Shown piece after piece: positions 1-7,553 of a stretch of 49,952 bases of DNA. The stretch comes from Pseudoalteromonas sp. NBT06-2. Lineage in GTDB: Bacteria; Pseudomonadota; Gammaproteobacteria; Enterobacterales; Alteromonadaceae. The notes beneath the pieces were generated by a model. The model was not told the origin of the DNA, did no database searches, and worked only from the letters and a program-made list of their open reading frames with translations. Both the position numbers and the translations under genes were made by a program. The stretch is from NCBI RefSeq assembly GCF_002276045.1, contig NZ_NQMR01000057.1, positions 1 to 49,952 on the forward strand, in the 5' to 3' direction. Positions within the stretch are counted from its first letter, which is position 1, and each line of letters begins with the position of its first letter.

Positions 1-17
1 CCCAAAAACTATAGTTG

Positions 18-40
18 CTGTTGTGTGAAATACACAACAG
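18..40 (-). terminator. Perfect 9-bp inverted repeat, possible terminator
   Basis: CTGTTGTGT (18-26) and ACACAACAG (32-40) are perfect reverse complements around a 5-base loop. Read on the minus strand, the hairpin is followed a few bases later by a run of five T, so it could end leftward transcription, perhaps of the tiny gene at 233-316. The gap between hairpin and T run is longer than in a textbook terminator, so an operator role is also possible. Confidence 0.4.
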
Positions 41-232
41 ATTAATAATTAACTATGAAATACCAATACCGATAATAGAATGGCCACTCAGAGCAAATGA
101 GCTTTAAAGTTTTAGTGCCTTATGATTATTTCCTTAGAGCTGACATAACAAAAATGCCAATTTTCCAGAAACGCTTTTAATTCACGTGAGTAAACAGCTA
201 ATTAACGGAGATGGTATAAATTTGGTTTTTGG

Positions 233-316
233 TTATTCGTCGAACCATTCACTTAAATGAAAGTCCACAGAACATATATGCAGATCACTTGGAGTTTTTA
301 ATGTTTTATTTTTCAT
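233..316 (-). CDS. Possible 27-residue peptide gene with strong ribosome binding site
   Basis: An ATG at 316 opens a 27-codon frame (begins MKNKTLKTPSDLH, ends SEWFDE) preceded by GGAGGTAAG, a near-perfect Shine-Dalgarno sequence. The peptide is mixed in charge, has one Cys, no signal peptide and no membrane segment. No family is recognised. The stretch 1-644 holds no other convincing gene, and the hairpin at 18-40 could end this transcript. The case rests on the ribosome binding site; a chance frame is quite possible. Confidence 0.3.
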   Translation of the reverse strand: MKNKTLKTPSDLHICSVDFHLSEWFDE

Positions 317-500
317 CTTACCTCCAGTGATTATTTGAATAGAATTTACAGCTAAGCTGTATCTATAACTTACCACTAATTGAAGGGATGTAAACAATCC
401 ATTTACAAAAAATACATTTGATTGTTACCTTAAATTCGATTTTATCATAAATATCAAATTTCTAGGTGTAAAAAGTTTTTGTACATTTTTAACTTGTTCT

Positions 501-510
501 TTTTAGTTAC
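501..510 (+). promoter_or_regulatory. TTTTAGTTAC half-site upstream of the HxlR gene
   Basis: This ten-base block is identical to the core of the longer motif seen before xdhC (11700-11717) and mdaB (16501-16518). The left half of the motif is absent here, so it is at best a half-site. It lies about 135 bases before the HxlR-type regulator start, which would suit weak autoregulation. Low confidence on its own. Confidence 0.25.
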
Positions 511-606
511 ACGGCTTTTTTAATATGGTGTATATATATCATATATTTTCCCTATTACATTCACATGTGGTATATTTTAGTATCTTAAGAAAATTTATAA
601 GCCAGT

Positions 607-619
607 TTACATTATGTAA
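607..619. promoter_or_regulatory. 13-bp palindrome in the HxlR leader, possible operator
   Basis: TTACAT-T-ATGTAA is a perfect palindrome 25 bases before the start codon of the HxlR-type regulator. Small winged-helix dimers of this family often bind short dyads at their own promoter. The function is inferred from position and symmetry only. Confidence 0.35.
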
Positions 620-644
620 CTTAGGAGCTTTATAGGGCAATAAA

Positions 645-1001
645 ATGGAAAGTATCGTAAAAACTGATAGTAAAGGTAGAAAAAAAGTATTAAATGCGTG
701 TACTGAACCATGTGCTATCGAAAAAGGCATGCGTTTAATAGGCGGTAAATGGAAAGGCTCAATTATATATCATCTTAAAGATGAACCAGTTAGATTTAAT
801 GATTTAGCACGTATGTTAGGTGGCGCCAGTAAAAAAATGGTCGATCAGCGTCTCAAAGAATTAGAAAGTGAAGGCATGGTATTAAGAAAAGTAATCAGTG
901 ACAGACCTGTTGCTGTTACCTATGAATTGACTGATTTTGGTAAAACTGCTTTAAATATTTTAGATGAACTTAGAGTTTGGTCTGAGTCTCACAAGATATA
1001 A
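645..1001 (+). CDS. HxlR-family winged-helix transcriptional regulator
   Basis: A 118-residue protein with the HxlR layout: short N-terminal tail, a conserved early Cys region (NACTEPCAIEKGMRLIGGKW), then a winged helix with the LKDEPVRFNDLAR and MVDQRLKELE segments and the YELTDFG wing. Many relatives sense electrophiles, quinones or aldehydes through an N-terminal Cys; here C19 and C23 are candidates. AGGAG at 623-627 lies about 17 bases upstream and AGGG is closer. A gene for an ACP phosphodiesterase follows within 8 bases, so the two may be cotranscribed. Targets may include the motif-bearing promoters at ribA, xdhC and mdaB, which is inference. Confidence 0.9.
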   Translation: MESIVKTDSKGRKKVLNACTEPCAIEKGMRLIGGKWKGSIIYHLKDEPVRFNDLARMLGGASKKMVDQRLKELESEGMVLRKVISDRPVAVTYELTDFGKTALNILDELRVWSESHKI

Positions 1002-1009
1002 ATTTAACC

Positions 1010-1627
1010 ATGAATTATTTAGCGCATTTATATTTAGCACAAACAAATGCAGACTCCTATTATGGCAACCTATTAGGTGATTTTGGCGGTAAGAAGTTAG
1101 CTAAATTCTTACCGACACCAATAAGATTAGGTCTTGATAACCACTATTTAGTTGATAAATTTACAGATTCACATGCTGAAATTAAACAAGCTAAGCGACT
1201 ATTTTCTAATAAAAGAAAGCGATTCTCGGGGATCGCTTTAGATGTTTTGTTTGACCATTTTTTAATTAAAAATTGGTCGAAATTTAGTAATAAAGATTTT
1301 AATGACTTTAAACATAATTGTTATAACATGCTTCAAACAAACCTTCCGAATATGCCTTCAAATATGCAGCAAGTTATTTCTCGTATAACACAAGATGATT
1401 GGTTCAAATCATATGAATCACCTGAAGGTATTGGTATTGCCCTAGATAATATTGCAAAACGAATTAGATTTAACAATGAGTTTTCTGGCTGTATCGACGA
1501 TATCAATAAACATTATGACGAGTTAAACCAAGTGTTTTTAAGCTTATTCCCTCAATTAATCAACCACGTTTCATATCACGCATTAGAAAAAAATGAATCC
1601 TTATATGTGTTAAAAGTATTATCTTGA
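1010..1627 (+). CDS. acpH: Acyl carrier protein phosphodiesterase
   Basis: The 205-residue protein matches the AcpH family (DUF479) from end to end: it opens with MNYLAHLYLA, then has NLLGDF, the metal-binding DNH..VDKFTDSH region and the LFDHFL segment. AcpH removes the 4'-phosphopantetheine arm from holo-ACP, giving apo-ACP, in the cytosol; the HD-like Asp and His residues bind the catalytic metal. Length is as usual for the family (E. coli about 193). It starts 8 bases after the HxlR gene, suggesting a shared transcript, though no functional link is evident. The LysR gene converges on it with a 5-base gap. Confidence 0.9.
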   Translation: MNYLAHLYLAQTNADSYYGNLLGDFGGKKLAKFLPTPIRLGLDNHYLVDKFTDSHAEIKQAKRLFSNKRKRFSGIALDVLFDHFLIKNWSKFSNKDFNDFKHNCYNMLQTNLPNMPSNMQQVISRITQDDWFKSYESPEGIGIALDNIAKRIRFNNEFSGCIDDINKHYDELNQVFLSLFPQLINHVSYHALEKNESLYVLKVLS

Positions 1628-1632
1628 TGTGA

Positions 1633-2532
1633 TTAATTCAAACTACAAAACTCTGTTCTTAATATTTCTAATAACCATTTATGCATCGCACTGGTATCTG
1701 ATCTTGGATGCCAAGCTGCAATTACTTCAAAACTTGGTGGAAGTTCATGCAAATCAATCGGAATTAGTTTTGGATCAGGCAGTATCCTTGAAGGTAAAAA
1801 TGCAATTGTATTTGTTGATTGAATAATATCAGCTGCGGTGGCAAAGCTAGGAACTGACATAATAACATTTCTGGTTAAGCCTTTTTTAGCGAACCATGTA
1901 TCATGAGAGCCTTTAAGATTTGGCCTTGAAGGAGAAACAATAACTTGCGCTAAACCAGCAAGTTGCTTAAGCGTAAATTTTTTATGTGCATAAGGCGAAT
2001 TATTACCTGTTACACAAATATGTTGCTCATCAAATAACTTTAATGTTGAAAAGGTATTAGGAATAAATTCAGGAAAAGTAATCACCAAATCTAACTCACC
2101 GGTAACCATCAACGTTTCTAAATTATCTGATTCAAAGTCACGAATTACTATCTTTAAGTTTGGTGCTTGTTTATTCACTACTTTTAATAACTGAGGTAAA
2201 ACCGTAGCAAGGGCATAATCAGATGTGCTGATTTGTAACAGGCCTGTCAGAATTGAGGGATCAAAATCTTCAGGATTTAGCAATTGCGCTATATCAAGCA
2301 AAATATGGTTTATTTTATGTGCCATATTTTCTGCTACTTGCGTCGGGATCACCCCATTATTCGTTCGTATAAATAATTCATCATTAAAAGTATCTCGTAA
2401 CTTTCTTAATTGTTCACTTATCGCTTGCTGCGTTAAACCCATAAGATTTGCAACTTTAGATAAGTTTCTTTGTTGAAGTAACAATTGCAGTATTCTCAAT
2501 TGTTTTATATCAAGACGATTGATACCAGCCAA
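1633..2532 (-). CDS. LysR-family transcriptional regulator
   Basis: A 299-residue LysR protein. Residues about 8-65 form the winged helix (LDIKQLRILQLLLQQRNLSKVA, then LTQQAISEQLRKLRD); the rest is the periplasmic-binding-like effector domain starting near LLQISTSDYALATVLP. It is divergent from the oxygenase/aldehyde dehydrogenase operon, the classic arrangement for a LysR activator and its target. A dyad ATAAC-N11-GTTAT at 2583-2603 and a palindrome CTACA-AGA-TGTAG at 2544-2556 lie in the 105-base gap. The effector is unknown; it is likely the substrate or product of the neighbouring operon. Confidence 0.92.
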   Translation of the reverse strand: MAGINRLDIKQLRILQLLLQQRNLSKVANLMGLTQQAISEQLRKLRDTFNDELFIRTNNGVIPTQVAENMAHKINHILLDIAQLLNPEDFDPSILTGLLQISTSDYALATVLPQLLKVVNKQAPNLKIVIRDFESDNLETLMVTGELDLVITFPEFIPNTFSTLKLFDEQHICVTGNNSPYAHKKFTLKQLAGLAQVIVSPSRPNLKGSHDTWFAKKGLTRNVIMSVPSFATAADIIQSTNTIAFLPSRILPDPKLIPIDLHELPPSFEVIAAWHPRSDTSAMHKWLLEILRTEFCSLN

Positions 2533-2543
2533 AGTTGTATCCC

Positions 2544-2556
2544 CTACAAGATGTAG
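2544..2556. promoter_or_regulatory. Palindrome close to the LysR start
   Basis: CTACA-AGA-TGTAG is a perfect 5+5 dyad 12 bases upstream of the LysR start codon. It could be an autoregulatory site or chance. Noted because the gap has a second, better LysR-type dyad at 2583-2603. Confidence 0.25.
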
Positions 2557-2582
2557 TTGTTTTTAATTGTATGAATTCAAGC

Positions 2583-2603
2583 ATAACATACTGCTTAAGT
2601 TAT
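2583..2603. promoter_or_regulatory. LysR-type operator, ATAAC-N11-GTTAT
   Basis: Two perfect complementary 5-mers separated by 11 bases sit between the LysR gene and the oxygenase operon. LysR regulators typically bind T-N11-A dyads in such divergent gaps. The site is 35 bases upstream of the oxygenase start codon. Sequence and position both fit; binding is inferred. Confidence 0.5.
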
Positions 2604-2637
2604 TTAATAACAGCATTAGAATTTGTTGGAGATAAAG

Positions 2638-3459
2638 ATGCAATTACACAGTAGTGCTAAAACACTTAACGCAACACTCAATTATATATTTCCCGAAAAT
2701 ATAGAAGCATTTGATCTGAAATCAGATGCTAAGAGCGCTGATGTCCTTGTATCTAAGGTAGATGCACGCTCAATGAATATCAATAATGCAAGAGTTTTAA
2801 AAACACCACCGACTTTAAATACTATGGGTTTTGAACTTGTTGACAATACATACAAAGTGACAGATTACTTTGATGACAATATCGTAAAAGAACAGCTTTA
2901 CCCACAAGTGATCAAACACCTCAAGTCTCAAACAGGTGCAGTTTCGGGTTTGATTTTTGATCATACTATCCGTTCTGTTGAAGATTCACTGTCCAGATCT
3001 GAGAAGCGCTCTCCAGTAAAAACGATACATAATGATTATACCCAATCATCAGCTGAGCACAGGATAAACGTTGAACTTAATAAACATGGCATATCACCAG
3101 ATAGTTTTAACCATTATCAGTTTATTAATACCTGGATCCCTTTAGTTGATTTAGTTGTAGATAGTCCGTTGGCATTTCTAGATATTAATACAGTTTCTGA
3201 TCAGGAATCTAATTTAATGCCAGTCATATATCCCAATAGAACTGGAGAAATTGAAGTATTTAGTCACAGTGAAAAACATCAATGGTACTTTTATCCGAAA
3301 ATGACAGCAAAAGAACAACTCATTTTTAAAGTATTTGACAGTAATTCAAATAGTCTAGTCAGTAGAGTACCTCATACAGGTTTTACAATTTCAAATGCCG
3401 ATCCTGCACAAGCTAAACGCATCAGCATTGAAGTTAGAAGCATCATGCTTTTTGAATAA
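2638..3459 (+). CDS. CmcJ/NvfI-like (GA4-desaturase family) oxygenase
   Basis: The start is set at the ATG at 2638 because GGAG lies 6 bases upstream; TTG codons at 2623 and 2626 are poorer. The 273-residue protein resembles the CmcJ/AsaB/NvfI group, distant relatives of Fe(II)/2-oxoglutarate oxygenases known from cephamycin and fungal pathways. Visible marks are FDHTIR near residue 110, the H-x-D element in IHNDYT (H131, D133), the FINTWIPL strand and a C-terminal RVPHTGF that may carry the distal His. The substrate cannot be read from sequence. First gene of an operon with an aldehyde dehydrogenase and a second oxygenase. Confidence 0.75.
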   Translation: MQLHSSAKTLNATLNYIFPENIEAFDLKSDAKSADVLVSKVDARSMNINNARVLKTPPTLNTMGFELVDNTYKVTDYFDDNIVKEQLYPQVIKHLKSQTGAVSGLIFDHTIRSVEDSLSRSEKRSPVKTIHNDYTQSSAEHRINVELNKHGISPDSFNHYQFINTWIPLVDLVVDSPLAFLDINTVSDQESNLMPVIYPNRTGEIEVFSHSEKHQWYFYPKMTAKEQLIFKVFDSNSNSLVSRVPHTGFTISNADPAQAKRISIEVRSIMLFE

Positions 3460-3503
3460 ACCAACTTTTAAAATTTAAAAGATAGCACAAAATTGGAACA
3501 ATT

Positions 3504-4844
3504 ATGAAAGAAACAATTAAGTCAATCAATCCGAGTAATGGTGAAGTAATTGGTGAAGTATTGATTACTTCAGACAGAGAACTTTCAACTAAAATGAACC
3601 AAGCAAAGTCTGCATTTAAACTATGGCGCAATACACCTATTGATGTCAGAGTTGAAACAATCTCCCGTGCTTTTGAGTCTTTAGCCTCACAACAAAGAGA
3701 TTTAGCACGACTAATGAGCATGGAAATGGGAAAAGATGCAAGACGCTCTTCTGGTGAAGTATCAGGTGTGATCCACAGTGCCGAATATATAGCCGATTTA
3801 GTATCTGATGCACTTAAACCAATCAAACAAGGACCTGGAACAGAAATTCAATATACACCATTAGGCGTAGCTGCAATCATATCACCTTGGAATTATCCGT
3901 TGGTAATGGCTGCTAATCTTATAATACCCGCTTTAGTTGCTGGTAATACCGTTATTTTTAAACCGTCAGAAGAAACGCCTCTTGTGGCAAATGAAATGGT
4001 TGCTTCATTAAATGAAATTTTACCAGAACATGTTTTACAAATTGTTCATGGTAAAAAGGAATTAGGCCAAAAACTTGTTAAATCAGATATCAACTTAGTG
4101 GCATTTACGGGTTCTAAAGATGCTGGTAAAGATATTATGGCTAAAGCAAGTTCGGGATTAAAGCGATTAATTATGGAGCTTGGTGGGAATGATCCTATGA
4201 TAGTGATGCACAATGCAGATCTTGATGCTGCAGCTAGATTTGCAGTAGGCAGTAGTTTTGAGAATGCTGGCCAAATGTGTGTCTCTACCGAACGGGTTTA
4301 TGTTGATGAGTCAGTAGCTGATGACTTTATACGTAAAGTCACAGATGTAGCAATGAGATATAGAGTAGGTACTTGGGATGATAGGCACGCTAACATTGGA
4401 CCTATTGTAAATCATTCACAATATTCGAAAATAAAAAATCATATCAATGATGCCATAACTAAAGGCGCCAAATTAATATTAGGGGACGCCTCACACCCTG
4501 CCCCATTTATTGGTCCTACTGTTATTACACAAATGCAACCTGATATGTTGATAGAAATAGAGGAAACCTTTGGTCCTATCGTTAGCATTGCCACATTTGC
4601 ACATATTGATGATGCCATAAATCGGGCCAATGATTCTGACTATGCTTTAGGTGCCGTTGTTTTTGGCACTAAAGGTGCAAATAATATCGCAAACCAATTA
4701 GAAGCAGGCATGGTAGGCATTAATCGAGGCGTTGGTGGAGATGGTGATAGCCCTTGGGTGGGTGCAAAACAAAGCGGTTTTGGTTACCGAGGTTCTGTAG
4801 AAGGTCATCGACAATTTGCTCAAGTAAAGGTCGTATCAAAATGA
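3504..4844 (+). CDS. NAD(P)-dependent aldehyde dehydrogenase
   Basis: A 446-residue member of the ALDH superfamily, a little shorter than the usual 450-490. It shows the cofactor motif FTGSKDAG, the general-base segment MELGGNDP and the catalytic Cys in NAGQMC, followed by the ETFGPI loop. It resembles succinate-semialdehyde dehydrogenase-like enzymes, but substrate choice is not deducible. Its stop overlaps the next start (ATGA at 4841-4844), so it is translationally coupled to the second oxygenase. In context it probably oxidises an aldehyde released by one of the flanking oxygenases. Confidence 0.93.
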   Translation: MKETIKSINPSNGEVIGEVLITSDRELSTKMNQAKSAFKLWRNTPIDVRVETISRAFESLASQQRDLARLMSMEMGKDARRSSGEVSGVIHSAEYIADLVSDALKPIKQGPGTEIQYTPLGVAAIISPWNYPLVMAANLIIPALVAGNTVIFKPSEETPLVANEMVASLNEILPEHVLQIVHGKKELGQKLVKSDINLVAFTGSKDAGKDIMAKASSGLKRLIMELGGNDPMIVMHNADLDAAARFAVGSSFENAGQMCVSTERVYVDESVADDFIRKVTDVAMRYRVGTWDDRHANIGPIVNHSQYSKIKNHINDAITKGAKLILGDASHPAPFIGPTVITQMQPDMLIEIEETFGPIVSIATFAHIDDAINRANDSDYALGAVVFGTKGANNIANQLEAGMVGINRGVGGDGDSPWVGAKQSGFGYRGSVEGHRQFAQVKVVSK

Positions 4845-5626
4845 GTCATTCTAATATAAATAATAATCACGCATTCTATGTTGTTGCTAAAGAGCCTGGA
4901 GCAGAAAACCCAAGCTTGCCTACTTGGACCCCAGAAGCTATAAATCCATTTGAACTAAATAAAGAGTCAAGCAACAGTATTATAAGAAAAGACATTCCTG
5001 AAGTACCTGGTAGCTTCCAGTTACTCAATGTACTTTCGAAAGATGAATGTGATAAGTTAATAGAAGTTACTGAATCACTAGGTTATTTAGGTGATGCACC
5101 CGTTTCACTACCCAGAAACGTAAGACATAATGACAATGTGACTATGGTTGTAGATGAAACAACCGATACCATTATATGGGATCGTGTTGCTGCCTTATTT
5201 GAGCAAGGTGATGATAATTTTAATGGCTTAACCCCCCTTGGGATCAATGCAAGGTTTCGATTTTATCGTTATCAAAAAGGTGACTTTTTCAAGCCGCATA
5301 TAGATGGTTCTTGGCCTGGTAGTCGTGTCATAAACAATAGATTAGTCGGTCAGGCTTATGACGATAGATGGAGTCAAATGACATTTTTAATATTATTATC
5401 AGATGACTTTGATGGCGGAGAAACACAGTTTTTGGTACATAAAGACAATCCGAATTTGCCAGCAAGATTAGAAAGTGATGCAAAAAAAGTTAATATTAGA
5501 ACACCAAAAGGCAGTGTCTTAGTATTTCCACATGGGCATCACCCAATGCATTGTTTACATAGCTCTTTACCTATTACCAAAGGCACAAAATACATAGTGC
5601 GAACAGATGTATTGTTTGAAATATAA
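4841..5626 (+). CDS. Prolyl-4-hydroxylase-like 2OG-Fe(II) oxygenase
   Basis: Start chosen at the ATG at 4841, which overlaps the ALDH stop; an upstream in-frame ATG inside the ALDH gene would add 29 residues of unlikely composition. The 261-residue protein has the jelly-roll oxygenase pattern of the P4Hc family: RFRFYRYQKGDFFKPHIDG gives the H-x-D metal pair (H153, D155), and HPMHCLHSSLPITKGTKY supplies the distal His (H240 or H237) with a basic 2-oxoglutarate-binding residue after it. No signal peptide, so cytosolic. A small molecule or a protein could be the substrate; the operon context favours a small molecule. Confidence 0.85.
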   Translation: MSHSNINNNHAFYVVAKEPGAENPSLPTWTPEAINPFELNKESSNSIIRKDIPEVPGSFQLLNVLSKDECDKLIEVTESLGYLGDAPVSLPRNVRHNDNVTMVVDETTDTIIWDRVAALFEQGDDNFNGLTPLGINARFRFYRYQKGDFFKPHIDGSWPGSRVINNRLVGQAYDDRWSQMTFLILLSDDFDGGETQFLVHKDNPNLPARLESDAKKVNIRTPKGSVLVFPHGHHPMHCLHSSLPITKGTKYIVRTDVLFEI

Positions 5627-5683
5627 ATTTTGATCTATTGCCAAAATATTTAAAAAAACTATCGTTTTCTTCCTTATACCTGT

Positions 5684-5710
5684 GCTGTTTTATAAAAAGC
5701 ATAAAACAGC
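5684..5710 (+). terminator. 10-bp inverted repeat after the oxygenase operon
   Basis: GCTGTTTTAT (5684-5693) and ATAAAACAGC (5701-5710) pair perfectly around 7 bases, about 60 bases after the oxygenase stop. There is no following T tract on the plus strand, so it may be a weak terminator or a transcript-end stabiliser. The rest of 5627-5892 is AT-rich with no gene seen. Confidence 0.4.
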
Positions 5711-5892
5711 CCAGCTATTGCTAGCAAATTATTTTATAAAACAGGAAACTATTAAAAATATTTGCTAAACCTATTTAGCCTTCTATTAAAAATACGATAA
5801 ACAGTGTAAGTTTAATCTTTATCTTTATCTTTGTTCATATTAATAACATTCTTTAAAGTTAGATGATATAACACGCAGTAATCGAGTTTATA

Positions 5893-5973
5893 ATGAAAAA
5901 AATTAAGTGTTCCTTGTTTATTATGCTATTTTTTTGTCTTACCTCTCCTATTTTATATGCTAAGTTGTGGTAA
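5893..5973 (+). CDS. 26-residue signal-peptide-like stub
   Basis: An ATG at 5893 opens a frame that is almost exactly a Sec signal peptide: MKKIKC, a hydrophobic core rich in Leu/Phe/Ile, then LYA as a plausible cleavage site, and stops two residues later (KLW). It may be the 5' remnant of an exported protein lost by deletion, or a true small membrane peptide. No good ribosome binding site is visible. It ends just before the convergent ribA stop. Confidence 0.3.
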   Translation: MKKIKCSLFIMLFFCLTSPILYAKLW

Positions 5974-5976
5974 TAA

Positions 5977-6576
5977 TCAATTAAAGACAATTTGATGTTC
6001 AGCTAATTTTGCTTTAGCTTTGAGATATGATTCATTATCAGTTTTTTCAAAAACTAAAGTTGGAATAATCTTATTTGTATTTATCTTGGCACTATTTAAT
6101 GCTTCTGCTTTTAACGGGTTATTTGTTAGTAAATTGACCGCAGAGACATTCAGTGCTTTTAGAATATCTATTGCTTCTGAATACTCTCTAAGATCATCAT
6201 CAAATCCTAGGGCATAATTTGCTTCGTAGGTATTCATGCCATTTGTTTGGTGTTTATATGCTTCAATTTTATTGTACAAGCCAATGCCTCTGCCTTCTTG
6301 ACGTAAATACACTAAGATGCCACCTTGCATTGCCATCATATCGATAGCTTCATCTAACTGCTCACCGCAATCACATCTAGAAGAATGAAATATATCTCCT
6401 GTTAAACATTCAGAATGTATTCTCACTAAGGGGGATTTCTGAGTTTTATCTGCTTGATCAAAAATGAGTGCAATATGCTCTTTTTTGGATTTAATATTTT
6501 TAAAAGATACTATCTCTGCTGGAATATGACTTTTACTTCCAACTTTTAGAGATACTCTTGTCATCACTTCAACCAT
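5977..6576 (-). CDS. ribA: GTP cyclohydrolase II
   Basis: The 199-residue protein carries the full RibA signature: [19 protein letters not shown] supplies the three zinc-binding Cys, [10 protein letters not shown] the catalytic and GTP-binding loop, and THEAN-like [10 protein letters not shown] the following helix. It opens GTP to 2,5-diamino-6-ribosylamino-pyrimidinone phosphate, the first step of riboflavin synthesis. Length matches E. coli RibA (196). It stands alone, not in a rib operon, and its upstream region carries two copies of the motif also seen before mdaB, so it may be a stress-linked flavin supply gene. Confidence 0.96.
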   Translation of the reverse strand: MVEVMTRVSLKVGSKSHIPAEIVSFKNIKSKKEHIALIFDQADKTQKSPLVRIHSECLTGDIFHSSRCDCGEQLDEAIDMMAMQGGILVYLRQEGRGIGLYNKIEAYKHQTNGMNTYEANYALGFDDDLREYSEAIDILKALNVSAVNLLTNNPLKAEALNSAKINTNKIIPTLVFEKTDNESYLKAKAKLAEHQIVFN

Positions 6577-6654
6577 AAATAACCTTAATTAACTTAGCTG
6601 ATTTGCTTGAAAAAACATTTATAAAATCTGTTAATATTAGCAAATTATTAATGT

Positions 6655-6709
6655 AGGTGTGATTTAGTAACCTTAAAGACCGTTTGCAACTAGTTAACTT
6701 TTCGTAACC
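6655..6709 (+). promoter_or_regulatory. Tandem GTAACC-containing motif upstream of ribA
   Basis: AGTTAACTTTTCGTAACC (6692-6709) matches 14 of 18 bases of the site before xdhC, AGTATACTTTTAGTTACC. A weaker copy ending in TTTAGTAACC lies 37 bases to the left (6655-6672). The same spacing, 36 bases, separates the two copies before mdaB. The sites are 80-135 bases upstream of the ribA start. Probably a regulator binding region; the HxlR-type protein is one candidate. Confidence 0.45.
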
Positions 6710-6762
6710 TAAATTATAATGATAGATTTAAAGTTTAATATCTTTAAAAACAACAATTAAAA

Positions 6763-6804
6763 ATACGAAAATAAGCATATAAATATTAATGCTTATTTTC
6801 GTAT
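6763..6804 (-). terminator. Strong 16-bp stem terminator of the molybdenum hydroxylase unit
   Basis: ATACGAAAATAAGCAT (6763-6778) pairs perfectly with 6789-6804 around a 10-base loop, 30 bases after the cytochrome stop. On the minus strand the stem is followed by TTTTAATTGTT, so it fits a rho-independent terminator for the leftward operon. Confidence 0.7.
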
Positions 6805-6833
6805 CTGTTTAACTGAATAAATGATTCAGCAAT

Positions 6834-7523
6834 TTAACCATTCACTGGACAAGGGGCTTTAGCTGATATCCAAATATCTAACGCTTTTAAGAAGTCCTTG
6901 TTTGTTCCTGGTGCCGCTTCCCTTCCTAAACCAGGTTCCCATGCCCATAAAATGAGTGGGTCGACTTTAGCATGATGATCTAAAAATTCAGCTCTAAAGG
7001 TTTTTAAATCATCTCTGCCACCTCGATAGACCAAGTTAGAGTTTCTTGCTGGATCTAGCCACAGTTCGCAAAGTTGATTTGCAGTGATATCTCTAGGTAC
7101 AGCCATAGTTGCAGGTGGCATATGCCAAACAAACCCAGGCATTTTATCGTTAGCTGCGCCCGGCGGCATACCTGGCTCTGGATAGTTTGTGTCTTGATGA
7201 CAGCTTCTACAATTCATCGCTGCACTAGGAACCTGAACAAAATGATGATCTTTTACCGTTAACACTAAATTATTAAGGGCCGTAATGTTCATCGGATGGT
7301 TTTTACGATAATCACCCACTGTAGGTTTATGAACACCATTTTCTACGACGCCATGACAATTGGCACAACGCGGATGCTTAGCAACTTCAAAAAGATAAGA
7401 AAATGCATTTTTTGCGGTCGGATTTCTATCAAATTTTTTAAATACTTCATTGGCGTTTACAGTGAGTAACGACGAAAGCAAGATGATGTTTGTTGCTAGT
7501 AATATTTTGGTTAACTTAACCAT
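6834..7523 (-). CDS. Periplasmic di-haem cytochrome c-like protein
   Basis: A 229-residue protein with an N-terminal signal peptide (cleavage near VNANE, residue 25) and two CXXCH haem sites, CANCH (53-57) and CRSCH (105-109). Several Met and His residues could serve as sixth ligands, for example HPMNI and HMPPATM. It is the last gene after the IorA/IorB-like subunits, 30 bases downstream of iorB, and so is most likely their electron acceptor, passing electrons to the respiratory chain. Many relatives of this enzyme class carry a larger, three-haem cytochrome subunit; this one is smaller and its middle is unlike them. Confidence 0.8.
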   Translation of the reverse strand: MVKLTKILLATNIILLSSLLTVNANEVFKKFDRNPTAKNAFSYLFEVAKHPRCANCHGVVENGVHKPTVGDYRKNHPMNITALNNLVLTVKDHHFVQVPSAAMNCRSCHQDTNYPEPGMPPGAANDKMPGFVWHMPPATMAVPRDITANQLCELWLDPARNSNLVYRGGRDDLKTFRAEFLDHHAKVDPLILWAWEPGLGREAAPGTNKDFLKALDIWISAKAPCPVNG

Positions 7524-7553
7524 GTTTATATCCTCTTGTTCTAATTGCTAGGC

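Noticed and set aside
233..316. Reading the tiny peptide as a PqqA-like or other RiPP precursor
   Set aside because: It lacks the PqqA Glu/Tyr pattern and there is no maturation enzyme in the window.
4754..4840. Longer start of the 2OG oxygenase inside the ALDH gene
   Set aside because: The extension translates a shifted frame of the conserved ALDH C-terminus; the ATGA overlap at 4841 is the natural start.
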